Counted from the stretch's first letter, positions 43,801-53,545 are shown. The stretch is DNA of 64,000 bases from Echinicola sp. 20G (GCF_015533855.1 NZ_AP024154.1:3106501-3170500); one strand, 5' to 3'. The notes: generated by a model not told the origin, from the sequence alone. Numbers and translations are program-made.

Positions 43801-44844
43801 ATGAAAAAACACATTATAAGTTATCTTCTTATTGGTTTAATGTTGGGGTGTGCTACTCCTAAAGAAGAACAAGTCGTTTCTGATGTAGTTCATGGGAATG
43901 AGAGTGAAATAAACTCTTTAAATGAAGTTTATTTAGATTCTTGGAATGATGCTGCAAAATCGAAAATCACAACATGGGTGGAAGCAGTCACCAATTCTTC
44001 ATCTTCCTCCTTTATTCCCGAAGAAGATAGGATCGCTGTTTTCGATAATGATGGTACCTTATGGAGCGAGCAGCCCATTTATTTCCAAGTAGCTTTTGCG
44101 ATTGATGAGATCAAGAGGATGGCTCCTGATCATCCAGAATGGTCAACCCAAGCACCTTTTAAGCCCTTGTTAGAAGGAGATATAGCTGGTTTTCTTGCTG
44201 GGGGAGAAAAAGCCCTGGGGACGCTTTTGGCTACCACCCATACTGGAATGACTACAGAAGAGTTTGATAAAAGGGTGAAAAGCTGGATGCAAACCGCAAC
44301 ACACCCGGTCACTGGCAAGCATTATAATGAAATGATCTATCAACCTATGTTGGAGTTGTTGGGTTATTTACGGGCCAACGGATTTAAAACATTTATTGTT
44401 TCTGGTGGAGGAGTTGATTTTATGAGGGCCTGGACCGAAGAGGCTTATGGAATCCCTCCGTATCAGGTAGTTGGTTCATTGAGTGGGATGTCCTATGAAA
44501 TGGAGGGGGATACTCCAGTTTTAAATAAGTTACCGGAGCTGTATTTTAATGATGATAAAGCGGGTAAACCTGTTGGGATTTCAAGAAGTATAGGAAAACG
44601 GCCTGTGTTTGCAGGAGGAAACAGCGATGGGGACTATGAAATGCTTCAATATACCTCTACTGGCTCAGGGGAGAGATTTGGGATGTTTATTCACCATACG
44701 GATTCTGTGAGAGAGTATGCTTATGATCGAGATTCCCATATTGGCCGGCTAAACAAAGGTCTGGATGATGCGCAAAAATACAACTGGATGATTGTGGATA
44801 TGGCCAAGGATTGGAAAGTGATCTATCCCTATCAAATGAAGTAG
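43801..44844 (+). CDS. HAD-superfamily hydrolase, lipoprotein
   Basis: 347 residues. Lipobox 'LMLGC' (Cys17). HAD motif I 'FDNDGTLW' (Asp82 nucleophile, Asp84), motif II in 'FIVSGGGVDF' and motif IV 'GGNSDGDYEML' are all present, so a phosphatase or phosphotransferase fold is expected; the cap is helical. The family is close to phosphoserine-phosphatase-like periplasmic proteins of Bacteroidota. It lies 70 bases after the third sulfatase behind a terminator and 41 bases before the MoxR gene, so it may be the first gene of the Bat operon transcript or a separate unit. Substrate unknown. Confidence 0.88.
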   Translation: MKKHIISYLLIGLMLGCATPKEEQVVSDVVHGNESEINSLNEVYLDSWNDAAKSKITTWVEAVTNSSSSSFIPEEDRIAVFDNDGTLWSEQPIYFQVAFAIDEIKRMAPDHPEWSTQAPFKPLLEGDIAGFLAGGEKALGTLLATTHTGMTTEEFDKRVKSWMQTATHPVTGKHYNEMIYQPMLELLGYLRANGFKTFIVSGGGVDFMRAWTEEAYGIPPYQVVGSLSGMSYEMEGDTPVLNKLPELYFNDDKAGKPVGISRSIGKRPVFAGGNSDGDYEMLQYTSTGSGERFGMFIHHTDSVREYAYDRDSHIGRLNKGLDDAQKYNWMIVDMAKDWKVIYPYQMK

Positions 44845-44885
44845 GCAGTTGAGATGAACACAAAGACTAAAAAAGAAGTGTATTT

Positions 44886-45851
44886 ATGAGCACATTAGAG
44901 AGTATCAAGCAACTACAGCAACGTATGTCATCCTCGATCATTGGCCAAGATGGATTGATTCAACGTTTAATTCTGGTTTTACTGGCTGATGGGAATATGC
45001 TGTTGGAAGGATTGCCAGGATTGGCAAAGACAAGGGCCATTAAGTCCTTGGCAAAAGCGCTGGAATGTGGATTGAGTAGGATCCAGTTTACACCTGATTT
45101 GCTTCCCTCAGATGTGACAGGAACAGAAATCTATCAACCAGAGCTTAAAGAGAAGTTTGTTTTTCAGCAAGGTCCAATTTTCAGCAACCTGATTTTGGCT
45201 GATGAAATCAACCGAGCGCCGGCAAAGGTTCAGTCTGCGTTATTGGAAGCCATGGAGGAACGGCAAGTATCCGTGGCCGGAAAAACCTATCCCATGGATC
45301 CGCTTTTTATGGTAATGGCTACGCAGAATCCTGTAGAACAGGAAGGAACTTATCCACTTCCAGAAGCCCAGATGGACCGTTTTTTAATGCACGTAATTAT
45401 AGATTATCCAGATGATGCTTCTGAATTGGAGATTTTGCGCTTAAACCGCGCGGAACAGAAAAAGGAAAAAGAGAAAGAGGAGACACGCCTTTCTCCTGAG
45501 ATTATTTTTGATGCCAGAAAAGAAATTGCAGCGGTGACTATTTCCGAAAATATGGAAAAGTACATTGTGGATATTATCTCAGCTACCCGCTACCCCGAGA
45601 AATACAGTGAAGAGCTTGCTGCCTGGATTGATTTTGGAGCTAGTCCCAGGGGAAGTATAGCTATTGATCGGGCATGTAGGACGCATGCATGGATGGAAGG
45701 CAGGGACTTTGTTTCTCCTGAGGACATCAGGGCGGTAGTCCACGATTGTCTTCGACATCGACTCATCCTAAGCTATGAAGCCAATGCAGATGGAATTACT
45801 GCCGATAAGGTTTTGGAGACTGTGTTGAAGGAAGTGGCAGTTGTCGCGTAA
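44886..45851 (+). CDS. MoxR-family AAA+ ATPase
   Basis: 321 residues. Walker A 'GLPGLAKT' (42-49), Walker B with 'LADE' (Asp106-Glu107), sensor-1 'MATQNPVEQEGTYPLPEAQMDRF' region (about 142-163) and sensor-2 'GASPRGS' (about 255). MoxR ATPases act as chaperones for proteins with VWA domains. Here two VWA proteins and a DUF58 protein follow, separated by 12 bases or overlapping, so it is the first core gene of the Bat operon. Cytoplasmic, no signal. Confidence 0.95.
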   Translation: MSTLESIKQLQQRMSSSIIGQDGLIQRLILVLLADGNMLLEGLPGLAKTRAIKSLAKALECGLSRIQFTPDLLPSDVTGTEIYQPELKEKFVFQQGPIFSNLILADEINRAPAKVQSALLEAMEERQVSVAGKTYPMDPLFMVMATQNPVEQEGTYPLPEAQMDRFLMHVIIDYPDDASELEILRLNRAEQKKEKEKEETRLSPEIIFDARKEIAAVTISENMEKYIVDIISATRYPEKYSEELAAWIDFGASPRGSIAIDRACRTHAWMEGRDFVSPEDIRAVVHDCLRHRLILSYEANADGITADKVLETVLKEVAVVA

Positions 45852-45863
45852 AAAAGATGGGCT

Positions 45864-46802
45864 ATGGGCGGTGCTAAAGAAAATTTCCCAAAAGATATAT
45901 TTATTTCCCTAAAGGAGTTGCTGGGAATGGAGCATCTTGCTTTGCACTTTAGCCTATTGGCCAGAAAGCAAAAAGTCAACAGTATCTTGGGAGGAAAGCA
46001 TGCCTCAAAGCTTAGAGGAAGAGGCTTGGATTTTGAAGAAGTAAGAAACTATGTCAATGGAGACGATATTCGCAATATTGACTGGAAAGTAACTGCTAGA
46101 ACCCATCAGACCCATACCCGGGTGTTTACAGAGGAAAAAGAAAAGCCGGCATTGATTGTAGTAGACCAATCTAAATCCATGTTTTTTGGTTCGCAGAAAT
46201 ACACCAAATCAGTAGTAGCGGCAAGACTTGCTGCCATGGTGGCTTTCAGGGTTTTAAAGCAGGGAGATAGAGTAGGGGGAGTGGTTTTTGCTGACCAAGG
46301 CATTGACATAGTTTTTCCCAAAAGGGATAGAAAAAATATCCTTCGATTTTTTGAAATGATTGTCAATAGAAATCATGAATTGGCTGATTCCTCACCTGTC
46401 CAGTTCGAAGAGGCTTTAAAGGAAACTTTTAAAAAAACCAGAAATATAGTTACCCATGATTTTATGGTGGTAGTGATCAGTGATTTTTTGAGGTACTCTC
46501 CACAGCTGACCAAGTTTATAGCGCAGATTGCCCAGCACAACGATGTGTTGCTGGCTAAGGTAACAGATCCTATGGAATGGGAAATTCCTGATGTCAAATT
46601 TGTAGCAGGAGACAGGGAAAGCCAAGCCTCGATCGATGGGGAGAAAAAAAACATAAGAGATAGTCTGCAAAATAGATTTAAGTCAGACTTTGAAAAATTT
46701 AAGACTGAGATGAAAAAGCATCGGGTGCCCTTGTTCAGCATCAATACAATAGAACCTGTGGATGTTCAGTTGAAAGAAATTTTTAAAGGAGGGGGAAGAT
46801 GA
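45864..46802 (+). CDS. DUF58 (VWA-like) protein of the Bat operon
   Basis: 312 residues. The DUF58 signature 'LRGRGLDFEEVRNYVNGDD' with 'IRNIDWKVTARTHQTHTRVF' lies at about 48-88, followed by a VWA-like fold with 'VVDQSKSMFFG' (a D-x-S-x-S MIDAS form). Soluble. It follows the MoxR gene by 12 bases and overlaps the next gene by 4 bases. It is a likely client or partner of the MoxR ATPase. Confidence 0.92.
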   Translation: MGGAKENFPKDIFISLKELLGMEHLALHFSLLARKQKVNSILGGKHASKLRGRGLDFEEVRNYVNGDDIRNIDWKVTARTHQTHTRVFTEEKEKPALIVVDQSKSMFFGSQKYTKSVVAARLAAMVAFRVLKQGDRVGGVVFADQGIDIVFPKRDRKNILRFFEMIVNRNHELADSSPVQFEEALKETFKKTRNIVTHDFMVVVISDFLRYSPQLTKFIAQIAQHNDVLLAKVTDPMEWEIPDVKFVAGDRESQASIDGEKKNIRDSLQNRFKSDFEKFKTEMKKHRVPLFSINTIEPVDVQLKEIFKGGGR

Positions 46803-47305
46803 AATACTTTTTTCAATCAGATAGCTTAGCCGCAAATGACTCAACCGCAGTTGCTCAATTGTTACAAGGAGCGAAGCTTTATGAGCCTGAATCGGTGAAG
46901 TTCAGTTTTGAAACAGTTGGATGGACAATTGTTGGAGTGGTATTGTTGTTGGGTGTTTTGGTATTGATTTTTTTGGGAGTTAGGAACCATATCAGAAATA
47001 AATATAGAAGAGAGGCCCTAGAGAACATCAGAATGTTATCTGGAGAGGAGCAGCGTTTGATGGAGGTTTTTGTGGTGCTGAAAAATACCGCTATGAAGGC
47101 GTTTGGTCGTAATAAAGTCGGTGGACTGTATGGTCATGACTGGTTGGCTTTTTTGGAAAAAACAGGAAAGCAAGTGAATTTTTTAGACAGGGAAGAAGAG
47201 TTTATGGCAGCTTTATACAAGAATGATAGGTTGTCCAACGAGGGAAAAAACAAGTTATTGGTCAATGCTGAAAAATGGGTAAGAACACATGCCAGAGAAC
47301 TTTGA
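46799..47305 (+). CDS. DUF4381 membrane protein of the Bat operon
   Basis: 168 residues with one transmembrane helix (about 40-62, 'TVGWTIVGVVLLLGVLVLIF'), a basic segment after it ('RNHIRNKYRREALENI') and a cytoplasmic helical domain ('GLYGHDWLAFLEKTGK') that matches the DUF4381 family found between DUF58 and BatA genes. It overlaps the DUF58 gene by 4 and the BatA gene by 17 bases. The role in the complex is not defined. Confidence 0.85.
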   Translation: MKYFFQSDSLAANDSTAVAQLLQGAKLYEPESVKFSFETVGWTIVGVVLLLGVLVLIFLGVRNHIRNKYRREALENIRMLSGEEQRLMEVFVVLKNTAMKAFGRNKVGGLYGHDWLAFLEKTGKQVNFLDREEEFMAALYKNDRLSNEGKNKLLVNAEKWVRTHAREL

Positions 47306-48293
47306 AATAGGAAACATATGGGCTTTGTTCCTACTGCCTTTACCTATTTTGGTTTATTGGCTTCTTCCTCCTGTCCGGATGAAAAGTGCCTCGATTAATT
47401 TGCCTACTTATTCCAAAGTGTTGGACCAAACAGGTCAAAAGCCAAGAAAGGCAGCCATGGTCAAGCGGAAAGGTTTCTTTTCTTGGATTTACCTTACTTT
47501 GATATGGTGTTTACTGTTGGCTGCTCTTGCTTCGCCCCAGCTTGTAGGCGAGCCAGAATTGAAAGTAAAGACTTCCAGAAATTTTTTAATTGCAGCGGAT
47601 ATCTCATTTAGTATGGCCACAAATGACTGGACGATTGATGGAAAAAAGGTTCGACGTTGGGATGCTGTAAAGGAGGTAATGCATGACTTTATAAAAGAGA
47701 GAAAAGGTGACAGGATGGGTTTGGTGTTTTTTGGCTCCAGTGCTTATATCCAGGCACCTTTTACACCGGACCTGGAGACGGTGGACCAAATGCTGGAAGA
47801 GGCAGATGTGGGAATGGCTGGGCAGATGACCAACATTGGTAAAGCTATCGCTAAGGGAACCACACTTTTTGAAAAAGATACGATTGAAACCAAAGTAATG
47901 CTCTTATTGACAGATGGGGTGGATGCAGGTATCGATGTGCTGCCACTAGATGCGGCTGACATGGCCAGAAGGGACTCAGTGATTATTTACACCATTGGCA
48001 TTGGAGACCCCTTTGGAAACCAAAGTGATTTGGATGAAAAAACGTTAGAAGAAATTGCTGAAATGACAGGAGGGCAATATTTCAGGGCTATAGATACGGA
48101 TCGCTTGAACGAGATCTATGATGAGTTAAATAAACTCGAACCTATCGAGTATGAAGAAGAGGAAAATAAGCCTGTTACTTTACTTTACATCTATCCTCTT
48201 GGTGCAGCTCTGGGACTTATGCTCTTGGGAATGCTGATTGGAAATATTGGAAGTAGTGTGAAAAAGATGAATAGAAAGGAGGCTTATGTTTAA
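47289..48293 (+). CDS. batA: BatA-like VWA-domain membrane protein
   Basis: 334 residues. Helices near 10-28 and 64-82 precede a VWA domain (about 97-285) with a complete MIDAS: D-I-S-F-S (104-108), Thr in 'QMTNIG', Asp in 'LLTDGVDAG'. A C-terminal helix (about 300-325, 'LLYIYPLGAALGLMLLGMLIG') gives the family's membrane layout with the VWA domain in the periplasm. It overlaps the gene before by 17 and the BatB-like gene after by 8 bases. Bat proteins support envelope and stress tolerance in Bacteroidota; the exact reaction is unknown. Confidence 0.92.
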   Translation: MPENFEIGNIWALFLLPLPILVYWLLPPVRMKSASINLPTYSKVLDQTGQKPRKAAMVKRKGFFSWIYLTLIWCLLLAALASPQLVGEPELKVKTSRNFLIAADISFSMATNDWTIDGKKVRRWDAVKEVMHDFIKERKGDRMGLVFFGSSAYIQAPFTPDLETVDQMLEEADVGMAGQMTNIGKAIAKGTTLFEKDTIETKVMLLLTDGVDAGIDVLPLDAADMARRDSVIIYTIGIGDPFGNQSDLDEKTLEEIAEMTGGQYFRAIDTDRLNEIYDELNKLEPIEYEEEENKPVTLLYIYPLGAALGLMLLGMLIGNIGSSVKKMNRKEAYV

Positions 48294-50004
48294 GGAGGTA
48301 TTTCCGATAGATTGGGAGGCTTTTCATTTCTTGAGGCCCCAGTGGTTGTGGTTAGTAGTTCCTGCTGTCCTATTCCTGTTATGGGGAATTATCAGCATCA
48401 GAGGAGAGGTAAAGTGGAAAAAAGTTATTGCACCTCATTTAAGGAATTATGTCATCCAAAAAGGCAGCGAAAAGGTGAAGATTTTGATGCACTGTTTACT
48501 TTTTATAGGTTTTTGCATGGGAACCTTGGCGTTGGCGGGACCTACTTGGAAGAGAGTGGAGGTTCCAGGGCAGCAATTAGAGACTCCAATGGTGATTTGT
48601 TTAGACCTTTCACAGAGCATGATGGCTGAGGATATGCAACCTAACCGATTAGAAAGGGCCAAATTCAAAATCAATGATTTATTGGATCAAAATCCACAAG
48701 CAAGGGTAGCTTTGGTGGCCTTTGCGGGTACTGCCCATACAGTTGTTCCGCTGACTAAGGATTATGATATCATCAGGAGTCATGTTGAAGGTTTATCCCC
48801 CTCCGTAATGCCCGTCCCAGGGTCTGATTTAGGGGCCGCATTGGCGGTGGCTGACACCATTATGAGTGTAACGACAGCTCCAGGTACGGTAATGATCATG
48901 TCTGATGATTTTGAAGATAAGGAGTTCAATGAGATTCAAAATTTTGTTATTGGATTAGACCATCGAATAGAAATACTTCCATTTAACACTCCCATTGGAG
49001 CAGCTGTGCCTAATCCTTCCGGACGAGGTAATATCAAAGAGCAAGGGGTGGATGTGGTTTCTTTATTGGATAATCAGCTCATTCAAAAGCTCAATGCATT
49101 GGAAAATGTAGAAGTGACTCCTTTGACTTTGGATGACAGTGATGTAGAGAAAATCAGTAAAAAGGTAAAATCAGGCTTGATCTTTACTGAAAAGCCAGAA
49201 GAAAAAGACAACCAATGGCAGGATGAAGGCTTGTTGTTGATTATTCCGGTGATTGTGTTATTTCTGATGTGGTTCAGAAGGGGGTGGGTGCTTTATGGTT
49301 TGATACTTTTGATACTTAGTTCCTGTGGGGAAGTACAAAGCTTTGATGATTTATGGTTTACAGATGATTATCAAGGTCAAATGCTTAGTGATATAGGAGA
49401 CTATGAATCTGCTGCTGAAAAATATAATGATCCCATGAGGCAAGGGGTGGCTTATTTTAAATCTGGGAAATTTACAGAAGCCATTCAGGCTTTTTCCAAA
49501 GATACTACTGCAGAGGGAGCATTTAATTTGGGTTTGGCCTATTACAAAAATGGTGATATGACGGCTGCCAGTGCTGCTTTTGGTTTGGCCAGTGAGATGG
49601 ATCCGAGCATGGAACAAGCAGCTGCCAATAAGGAAGCTATGAGCAAAATGATGGGGGGTACCAATGAAGTAGACCCTGAAGAGGCGCAAGAGGCAGAAAG
49701 TGGAGGAGCCGATAATACCAAAGAGAATGACAGTATGGAAGACTTGAGTGGAGGAGGGCAAGAGGCCACCAAAGAGGATATGGAACAGGAAAGATTGTCC
49801 GAAACAGTAAATACGGATGTAAGAAAAGCCAAGGAACTAGATGAAGTTCCGGATGATATTGGAGCTTCCAAACAAGAAGCGAGCGATCAAAAAGTACTGA
49901 TGCAAAAGGTAGATGATGATCCAGCGCTGTTCATAAAGAGAAAATTTGAATACCAACTTAAAAAAGGCAAAGTGAAGCCTCGCTCGAATGAAAAGGCTTA
50001 TTAG
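48286..50004 (+). CDS. batB: BatB-like VWA protein fused to a BatC-like TPR domain
   Basis: 572 residues, longer than a simple BatB. Residues 1-315: two N-terminal helices (about 19-38, 65-85) and a VWA domain with MIDAS D-L-S-Q-S (107-111) and 'IMSDDFED'; a helix at about 313-330 and a second hydrophobic stretch 'GLILLILSSCG' at about 339. Residues about 355-455 carry TPR repeats ('AYFKSGKFTEAIQAFSK', 'AFNLGLAYYKNGDMTAASAAFG') as in BatC, followed by an acidic, low-complexity region (about 455-545) and a basic tail. The reading frame is continuous, so BatB and BatC functions are joined. It overlaps both neighbours (8 and 17 bases). Confidence 0.9.
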   Translation: MFKEVFPIDWEAFHFLRPQWLWLVVPAVLFLLWGIISIRGEVKWKKVIAPHLRNYVIQKGSEKVKILMHCLLFIGFCMGTLALAGPTWKRVEVPGQQLETPMVICLDLSQSMMAEDMQPNRLERAKFKINDLLDQNPQARVALVAFAGTAHTVVPLTKDYDIIRSHVEGLSPSVMPVPGSDLGAALAVADTIMSVTTAPGTVMIMSDDFEDKEFNEIQNFVIGLDHRIEILPFNTPIGAAVPNPSGRGNIKEQGVDVVSLLDNQLIQKLNALENVEVTPLTLDDSDVEKISKKVKSGLIFTEKPEEKDNQWQDEGLLLIIPVIVLFLMWFRRGWVLYGLILLILSSCGEVQSFDDLWFTDDYQGQMLSDIGDYESAAEKYNDPMRQGVAYFKSGKFTEAIQAFSKDTTAEGAFNLGLAYYKNGDMTAASAAFGLASEMDPSMEQAAANKEAMSKMMGGTNEVDPEEAQEAESGGADNTKENDSMEDLSGGGQEATKEDMEQERLSETVNTDVRKAKELDEVPDDIGASKQEASDQKVLMQKVDDDPALFIKRKFEYQLKKGKVKPRSNEKAY

Positions 50005-51328
50005 ATACATATGGATAATTTTTGTCTTAAGCATCTGCCTTTTGACATCCATGCCTTCTAGGGCACAACAGGTTTGGGCAGAAGTGCATTTAAGTCGTTC
50101 CAGCGTTTATGTTGGGCAACCGGTAAGTGTCAGTATTAAAGTATATACCTCTACTTGGTTTACCAGTGGAATTGACCTAGGGAATATTCAAGTCAATGGG
50201 GCATTTACTACCTATTTTCGATCAGTCAATGGATCCTTTTCCAGAAATGGTAAAACCTATTCCAATGTGGAATTGATTTATCAGGTATTTCCCTACAAAG
50301 AGGAGGATGTGATGTTTCCTGCATTGGATATTACCATTGAAACCCCTCCAGAGGGTGGTTACAAAGGGGTTGAAATGAAGGTAGGGACAGACGAAAAACT
50401 GATCAAAGTCAAACCTGTTCCCCCTGGTTTTGAAACAAATGATTGGTTGGTGGCTACAGGCTTATCCGTTAATGACAGATGGTTGGGAAGTCTTGGAGAT
50501 GTAAAAGTAGGGGATGTGCTTGAGCGAAGGATTGTAAGGTCAGTCTCGGGAACCATGGCCAAGTTGATTCCTCCGGTTCGTTGGGATTCTATTCCTGGAT
50601 TAGGACTCTATCCTTCCAGAACTGAGGTGAATGATAATAAGGGAAAGACAGCAATTAGCTCGTCTAGAACTGAGTCCATGCGATATCTTTTTGAAAAGGA
50701 AGGGGAGGTCATCATCCCGGAAATTGTTTTTCACTGGTACAATCCTTATCAAGATAAGCTTTACAAAAGGACTCTCAAGGAAGTCAAAATTGAGGTTAAA
50801 CCCAATCCTAATATGGGCATGCTGGCATCCATCAGGGATTCTTTGGATACACAACAAGCTCAATTGGTTTTGGAAGCTGAAGAAGATAAGCCATTTCAAT
50901 GGTTGGGTCTGTCATGGAAACAACTGTTGGTTATGGGTTTGGTCATTGTGGCGTTTATCTATTTTTTGATCAAAATCGTTCAGCGTTTGATTGCTTGGAG
51001 CAAGGCAAAAAGGCAGGCTTACCTTCATTCGGAAAGGTATTATTGGGACTTATTCAGGAAATCTGTTCAAAAAGGTCATCACAAGGAAGCCGTCAAGGCA
51101 ATTTACCGATGGATTGATGAACTAGAGTTGAAGGAGCCAAACCTCAATTATTTTGTTCAAGTTTATGGTACCACTTCCCTAAAGAATAAGCTTCAAAAAG
51201 ACCCGGCAATTTCAGGGGATTTATTGTTTGAGAAAGAAAATCAAGACTGGAAGAAGTCTAGGAATCAGTATTTAAAACAAAAAGGGAAAGCGATAAAAAA
51301 AAGAAAGCAACTTTGGGTAAACCCTTGA
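49988..51328 (+). CDS. batD: BatD-like (oxygen-tolerance family) membrane protein
   Basis: 446 residues. N-terminal signal ('IRYIWIIFVLSICLLTSMPSRAQQ'), a large periplasmic beta-rich part ('VWAEVHLSRSSVYVGQPVSV' then 'QVNGAFTTYFRSVNGSFSRN', matching the BatD opening), a transmembrane helix at about 313-332 ('LLVMGLVIVAFIYFLIKI') and a basic cytoplasmic helical tail. Begins 17 bases inside the BatB/C gene. A classical BatE is not seen; the next two genes are outer-membrane proteins instead. Confidence 0.9.
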   Translation: MKRLIRYIWIIFVLSICLLTSMPSRAQQVWAEVHLSRSSVYVGQPVSVSIKVYTSTWFTSGIDLGNIQVNGAFTTYFRSVNGSFSRNGKTYSNVELIYQVFPYKEEDVMFPALDITIETPPEGGYKGVEMKVGTDEKLIKVKPVPPGFETNDWLVATGLSVNDRWLGSLGDVKVGDVLERRIVRSVSGTMAKLIPPVRWDSIPGLGLYPSRTEVNDNKGKTAISSSRTESMRYLFEKEGEVIIPEIVFHWYNPYQDKLYKRTLKEVKIEVKPNPNMGMLASIRDSLDTQQAQLVLEAEEDKPFQWLGLSWKQLLVMGLVIVAFIYFLIKIVQRLIAWSKAKRQAYLHSERYYWDLFRKSVQKGHHKEAVKAIYRWIDELELKEPNLNYFVQVYGTTSLKNKLQKDPAISGDLLFEKENQDWKKSRNQYLKQKGKAIKKRKQLWVNP

Positions 51329-51359
51329 AGTATCATGGATTTTGAGAAAACATACTTGT

Positions 51360-52400
51360 ATGAAGTACAGTTTATTATTTTTTGTATTGCTTTTTAGCTT
51401 AAAAGTAGTTTCTGTTTTTGGACAGCAAAATGCCATTTTACATAAAGATCAGGAAATAAAAGACAGTTTGCGAGCTATTACTTATCCCTATGTCATGCCG
51501 CTTTTGGGAAACAAAGTTCAATATATGGGGCATGAATTGCCCTTGCCATTTGGCGTCATGTTTAATTATGTCCATCAGGCAACTCGGTTGGAAATCACAT
51601 CCCTAAAAGTGGGAATTGGGGAGTTAGGCCCAGCAGAAATGGATTTTGTTGAGTTTGCCCCTGTCCAAAATTCTGCGAGTGTATTTAATTTTCGAGCAGA
51701 TACTTGGCTTCTCCCTTTTTTAAATGTATATGGTATTTACGCGCGTTCCCAAGGGAATGCGAATATTGATATTTCGTTTCCTCTGGTGCTCCATATCAAA
51801 ACCACTCCCGAAGTAGAGACATTTGGTGGGGGACTTGTTTTGGCCTATGGGAAGGATAAATATTTTGGAGCCTTTAACCTGAATTTATCATCTTCCAATA
51901 CTTCGGCTTTGGATGAGCCGGTTTTTGGAAGGGTGATTTCCCTTAGATTAGGTAGGTTGTTTCCGCTTTCAAATGGGAAAGATAAATTCAGTTTTAGCAT
52001 AGGTGCTCAAAATCAATTCGTGGAAAGGCGGACAGCAGGATCTATCACTATTGAAGAGTGTTTTGCCAGCTTAGACCCAGAAAAACTTCAAGATCTCAAG
52101 GACGAGATTGCAAGTGATGCGCAAAATTGGTATGATGGTTTGACTATTGTACAAAAGAGGGTAGTAGACGCTTTGGTAGACTACATGGGAGATTGGTTGG
52201 ACGGAAAAGATGTTGGAAGTATTCCGATCAATTATGATTTTGAGAAGGAAGTATTGGGTAATTGGTCTTTGCAGCTGGGAGCGCAATATATGTCAGGAAA
52301 GAACCTATGGTACCGGGTTGAAGGAGGTTTTGGCAAGGGAAGGACACAGTTATTATTATCAGTAAATTATAGGTTTGGTATAAAAAGAAATTCCCGTTGA
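51360..52400 (+). CDS. Predicted outer-membrane beta-barrel protein, family not recognised
   Basis: 346 residues from the ATG at 51360 (the longer frame starts with a TTG at 51342). Signal peptide 'MKYSLLFFVLLFSLKVVSVFGQ'. The mature protein alternates beta-strand-like segments ('GVMFNYVHQATRLEITSLKVG', 'WLLPFLNVYGIYARSQG', 'LWYRVEGGFGKGRTQLLLSVNYRFG') and ends with an aromatic strand near the C-terminus, as outer-membrane barrels do. It lies 31 bases after batD and overlaps the next gene by 4 bases, so it belongs to the same transcript. Function unknown. Confidence 0.72.
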   Translation: MKYSLLFFVLLFSLKVVSVFGQQNAILHKDQEIKDSLRAITYPYVMPLLGNKVQYMGHELPLPFGVMFNYVHQATRLEITSLKVGIGELGPAEMDFVEFAPVQNSASVFNFRADTWLLPFLNVYGIYARSQGNANIDISFPLVLHIKTTPEVETFGGGLVLAYGKDKYFGAFNLNLSSSNTSALDEPVFGRVISLRLGRLFPLSNGKDKFSFSIGAQNQFVERRTAGSITIEECFASLDPEKLQDLKDEIASDAQNWYDGLTIVQKRVVDALVDYMGDWLDGKDVGSIPINYDFEKEVLGNWSLQLGAQYMSGKNLWYRVEGGFGKGRTQLLLSVNYRFGIKRNSR

Positions 52401-53545
52401 AATCAATCTTAATGATACTGCTTTTGATGATGGTAACATCATTTACTTTCTCTCAAGACGGCGGTATTAAGAAATGGATTGAAAAGCGAAAGGAGACTAA
52501 AAGTGAGCGCATTGCAGCAGGGAATTCCTATCTAACTCCATTAGTAGGGCCAGGTTACACACCCGAGACAGGCTTATTGATCGCTGGAGGGGTCTTGTTT
52601 ACCTTTAAAACCAATCCGAAAGATAGCCTTATCCAAAGGTCATCCATGCCTCTAACTGCTTTTATTAGCACAAGGGGAAATATTGGACTGAATGGAAGAC
52701 TGTCCTCTTTCTGGAATGAGGATCGGTTTCGCTTCAATGTAGTGGCTAAGTATTCAGATGCAGATGATGATTATTTTGGGGTAGGTTCAGATGCAGCAGA
52801 ATCAGTTTCTAAGGGGGAAGAGACGACGCTATATCACAGAAATACCTTTATTTTTTCTCCTCATTTTTTGGTACGCTTGTTTCCAAACATGTACATGGGG
52901 TTATTATGGAATATCAATAAAAGTAAGGTGACAGAGACCAATCCTTTGATGGCTGAGGATGAATATTACCAAAAGTTTGGGCCGGATAATTTTAATAGCG
53001 GCCTTGGGTTTTCTTTGGGCTATGATAGTAGGGATATTACGGTGAATGCTTATAAGGGATTTTATGGGAATATAACTGGGACTTTTTTTGGAGGCTACCT
53101 CGGGAGCGACAACAACTATAATGTCTATGAGGTAGACCTGAGATCTTATCATCAAGTGGAAAGACCAGGGAATATCATCGCCTTAAAACTATATGGGAGA
53201 TTTGCTAATGGGGATGTGCCTTATGATGAATTGACAAGACTGGGAGGAGGGGATGCATTAAGGGGCTATGTCAAGGGACAATATAGGGACAAAGCAGGTG
53301 TTTATTTTATTAGTGAGTGGAGACATATGTTTTTGAACAGAGAGCAGGAAGTGGGCAAACATGGAATAGCGGTTTGGTTGGGATCGGGAAGTATGGCGTC
53401 TTCAATAGATCAAATCAAAGATTGGATTCCTAACCTTGGTGTGGGCTATCGCTTGGAGGTACAGCCCCGAATGAACCTTAGGATAGACTTTGGTCTGGGC
53501 AAAGATTCATCGGGGCTGTATTTTAATTTTAGTGAGGCATTTTAG
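52397..53545 (+). CDS. BamA/TamA-like outer-membrane protein (D15 family), no POTRA seen
   Basis: 382 residues from a TTG at 52397 overlapping the previous stop (TTGA), chosen because it gives a basic-then-hydrophobic signal 'MKSILMILLLMMVTSFTFSQ'; an ATG at 52412 is the alternative. The mature part resembles the barrel of surface-antigen D15 proteins: 'PLVGPGYTPETGLLIAGGVL', 'GFSLGYDSRDITVNAYKGFYG', 'TRLGGGDALRGYVKGQYRDKAGVY' and a final strand '...DSSGLYFNFSEAF'. No POTRA repeats fit in front, so it is a short barrel-only member. Role (assembly, export or porin) unknown. End of the Bat transcript. Confidence 0.82.
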   Translation: MKSILMILLLMMVTSFTFSQDGGIKKWIEKRKETKSERIAAGNSYLTPLVGPGYTPETGLLIAGGVLFTFKTNPKDSLIQRSSMPLTAFISTRGNIGLNGRLSSFWNEDRFRFNVVAKYSDADDDYFGVGSDAAESVSKGEETTLYHRNTFIFSPHFLVRLFPNMYMGLLWNINKSKVTETNPLMAEDEYYQKFGPDNFNSGLGFSLGYDSRDITVNAYKGFYGNITGTFFGGYLGSDNNYNVYEVDLRSYHQVERPGNIIALKLYGRFANGDVPYDELTRLGGGDALRGYVKGQYRDKAGVYFISEWRHMFLNREQEVGKHGIAVWLGSGSMASSIDQIKDWIPNLGVGYRLEVQPRMNLRIDFGLGKDSSGLYFNFSEAF

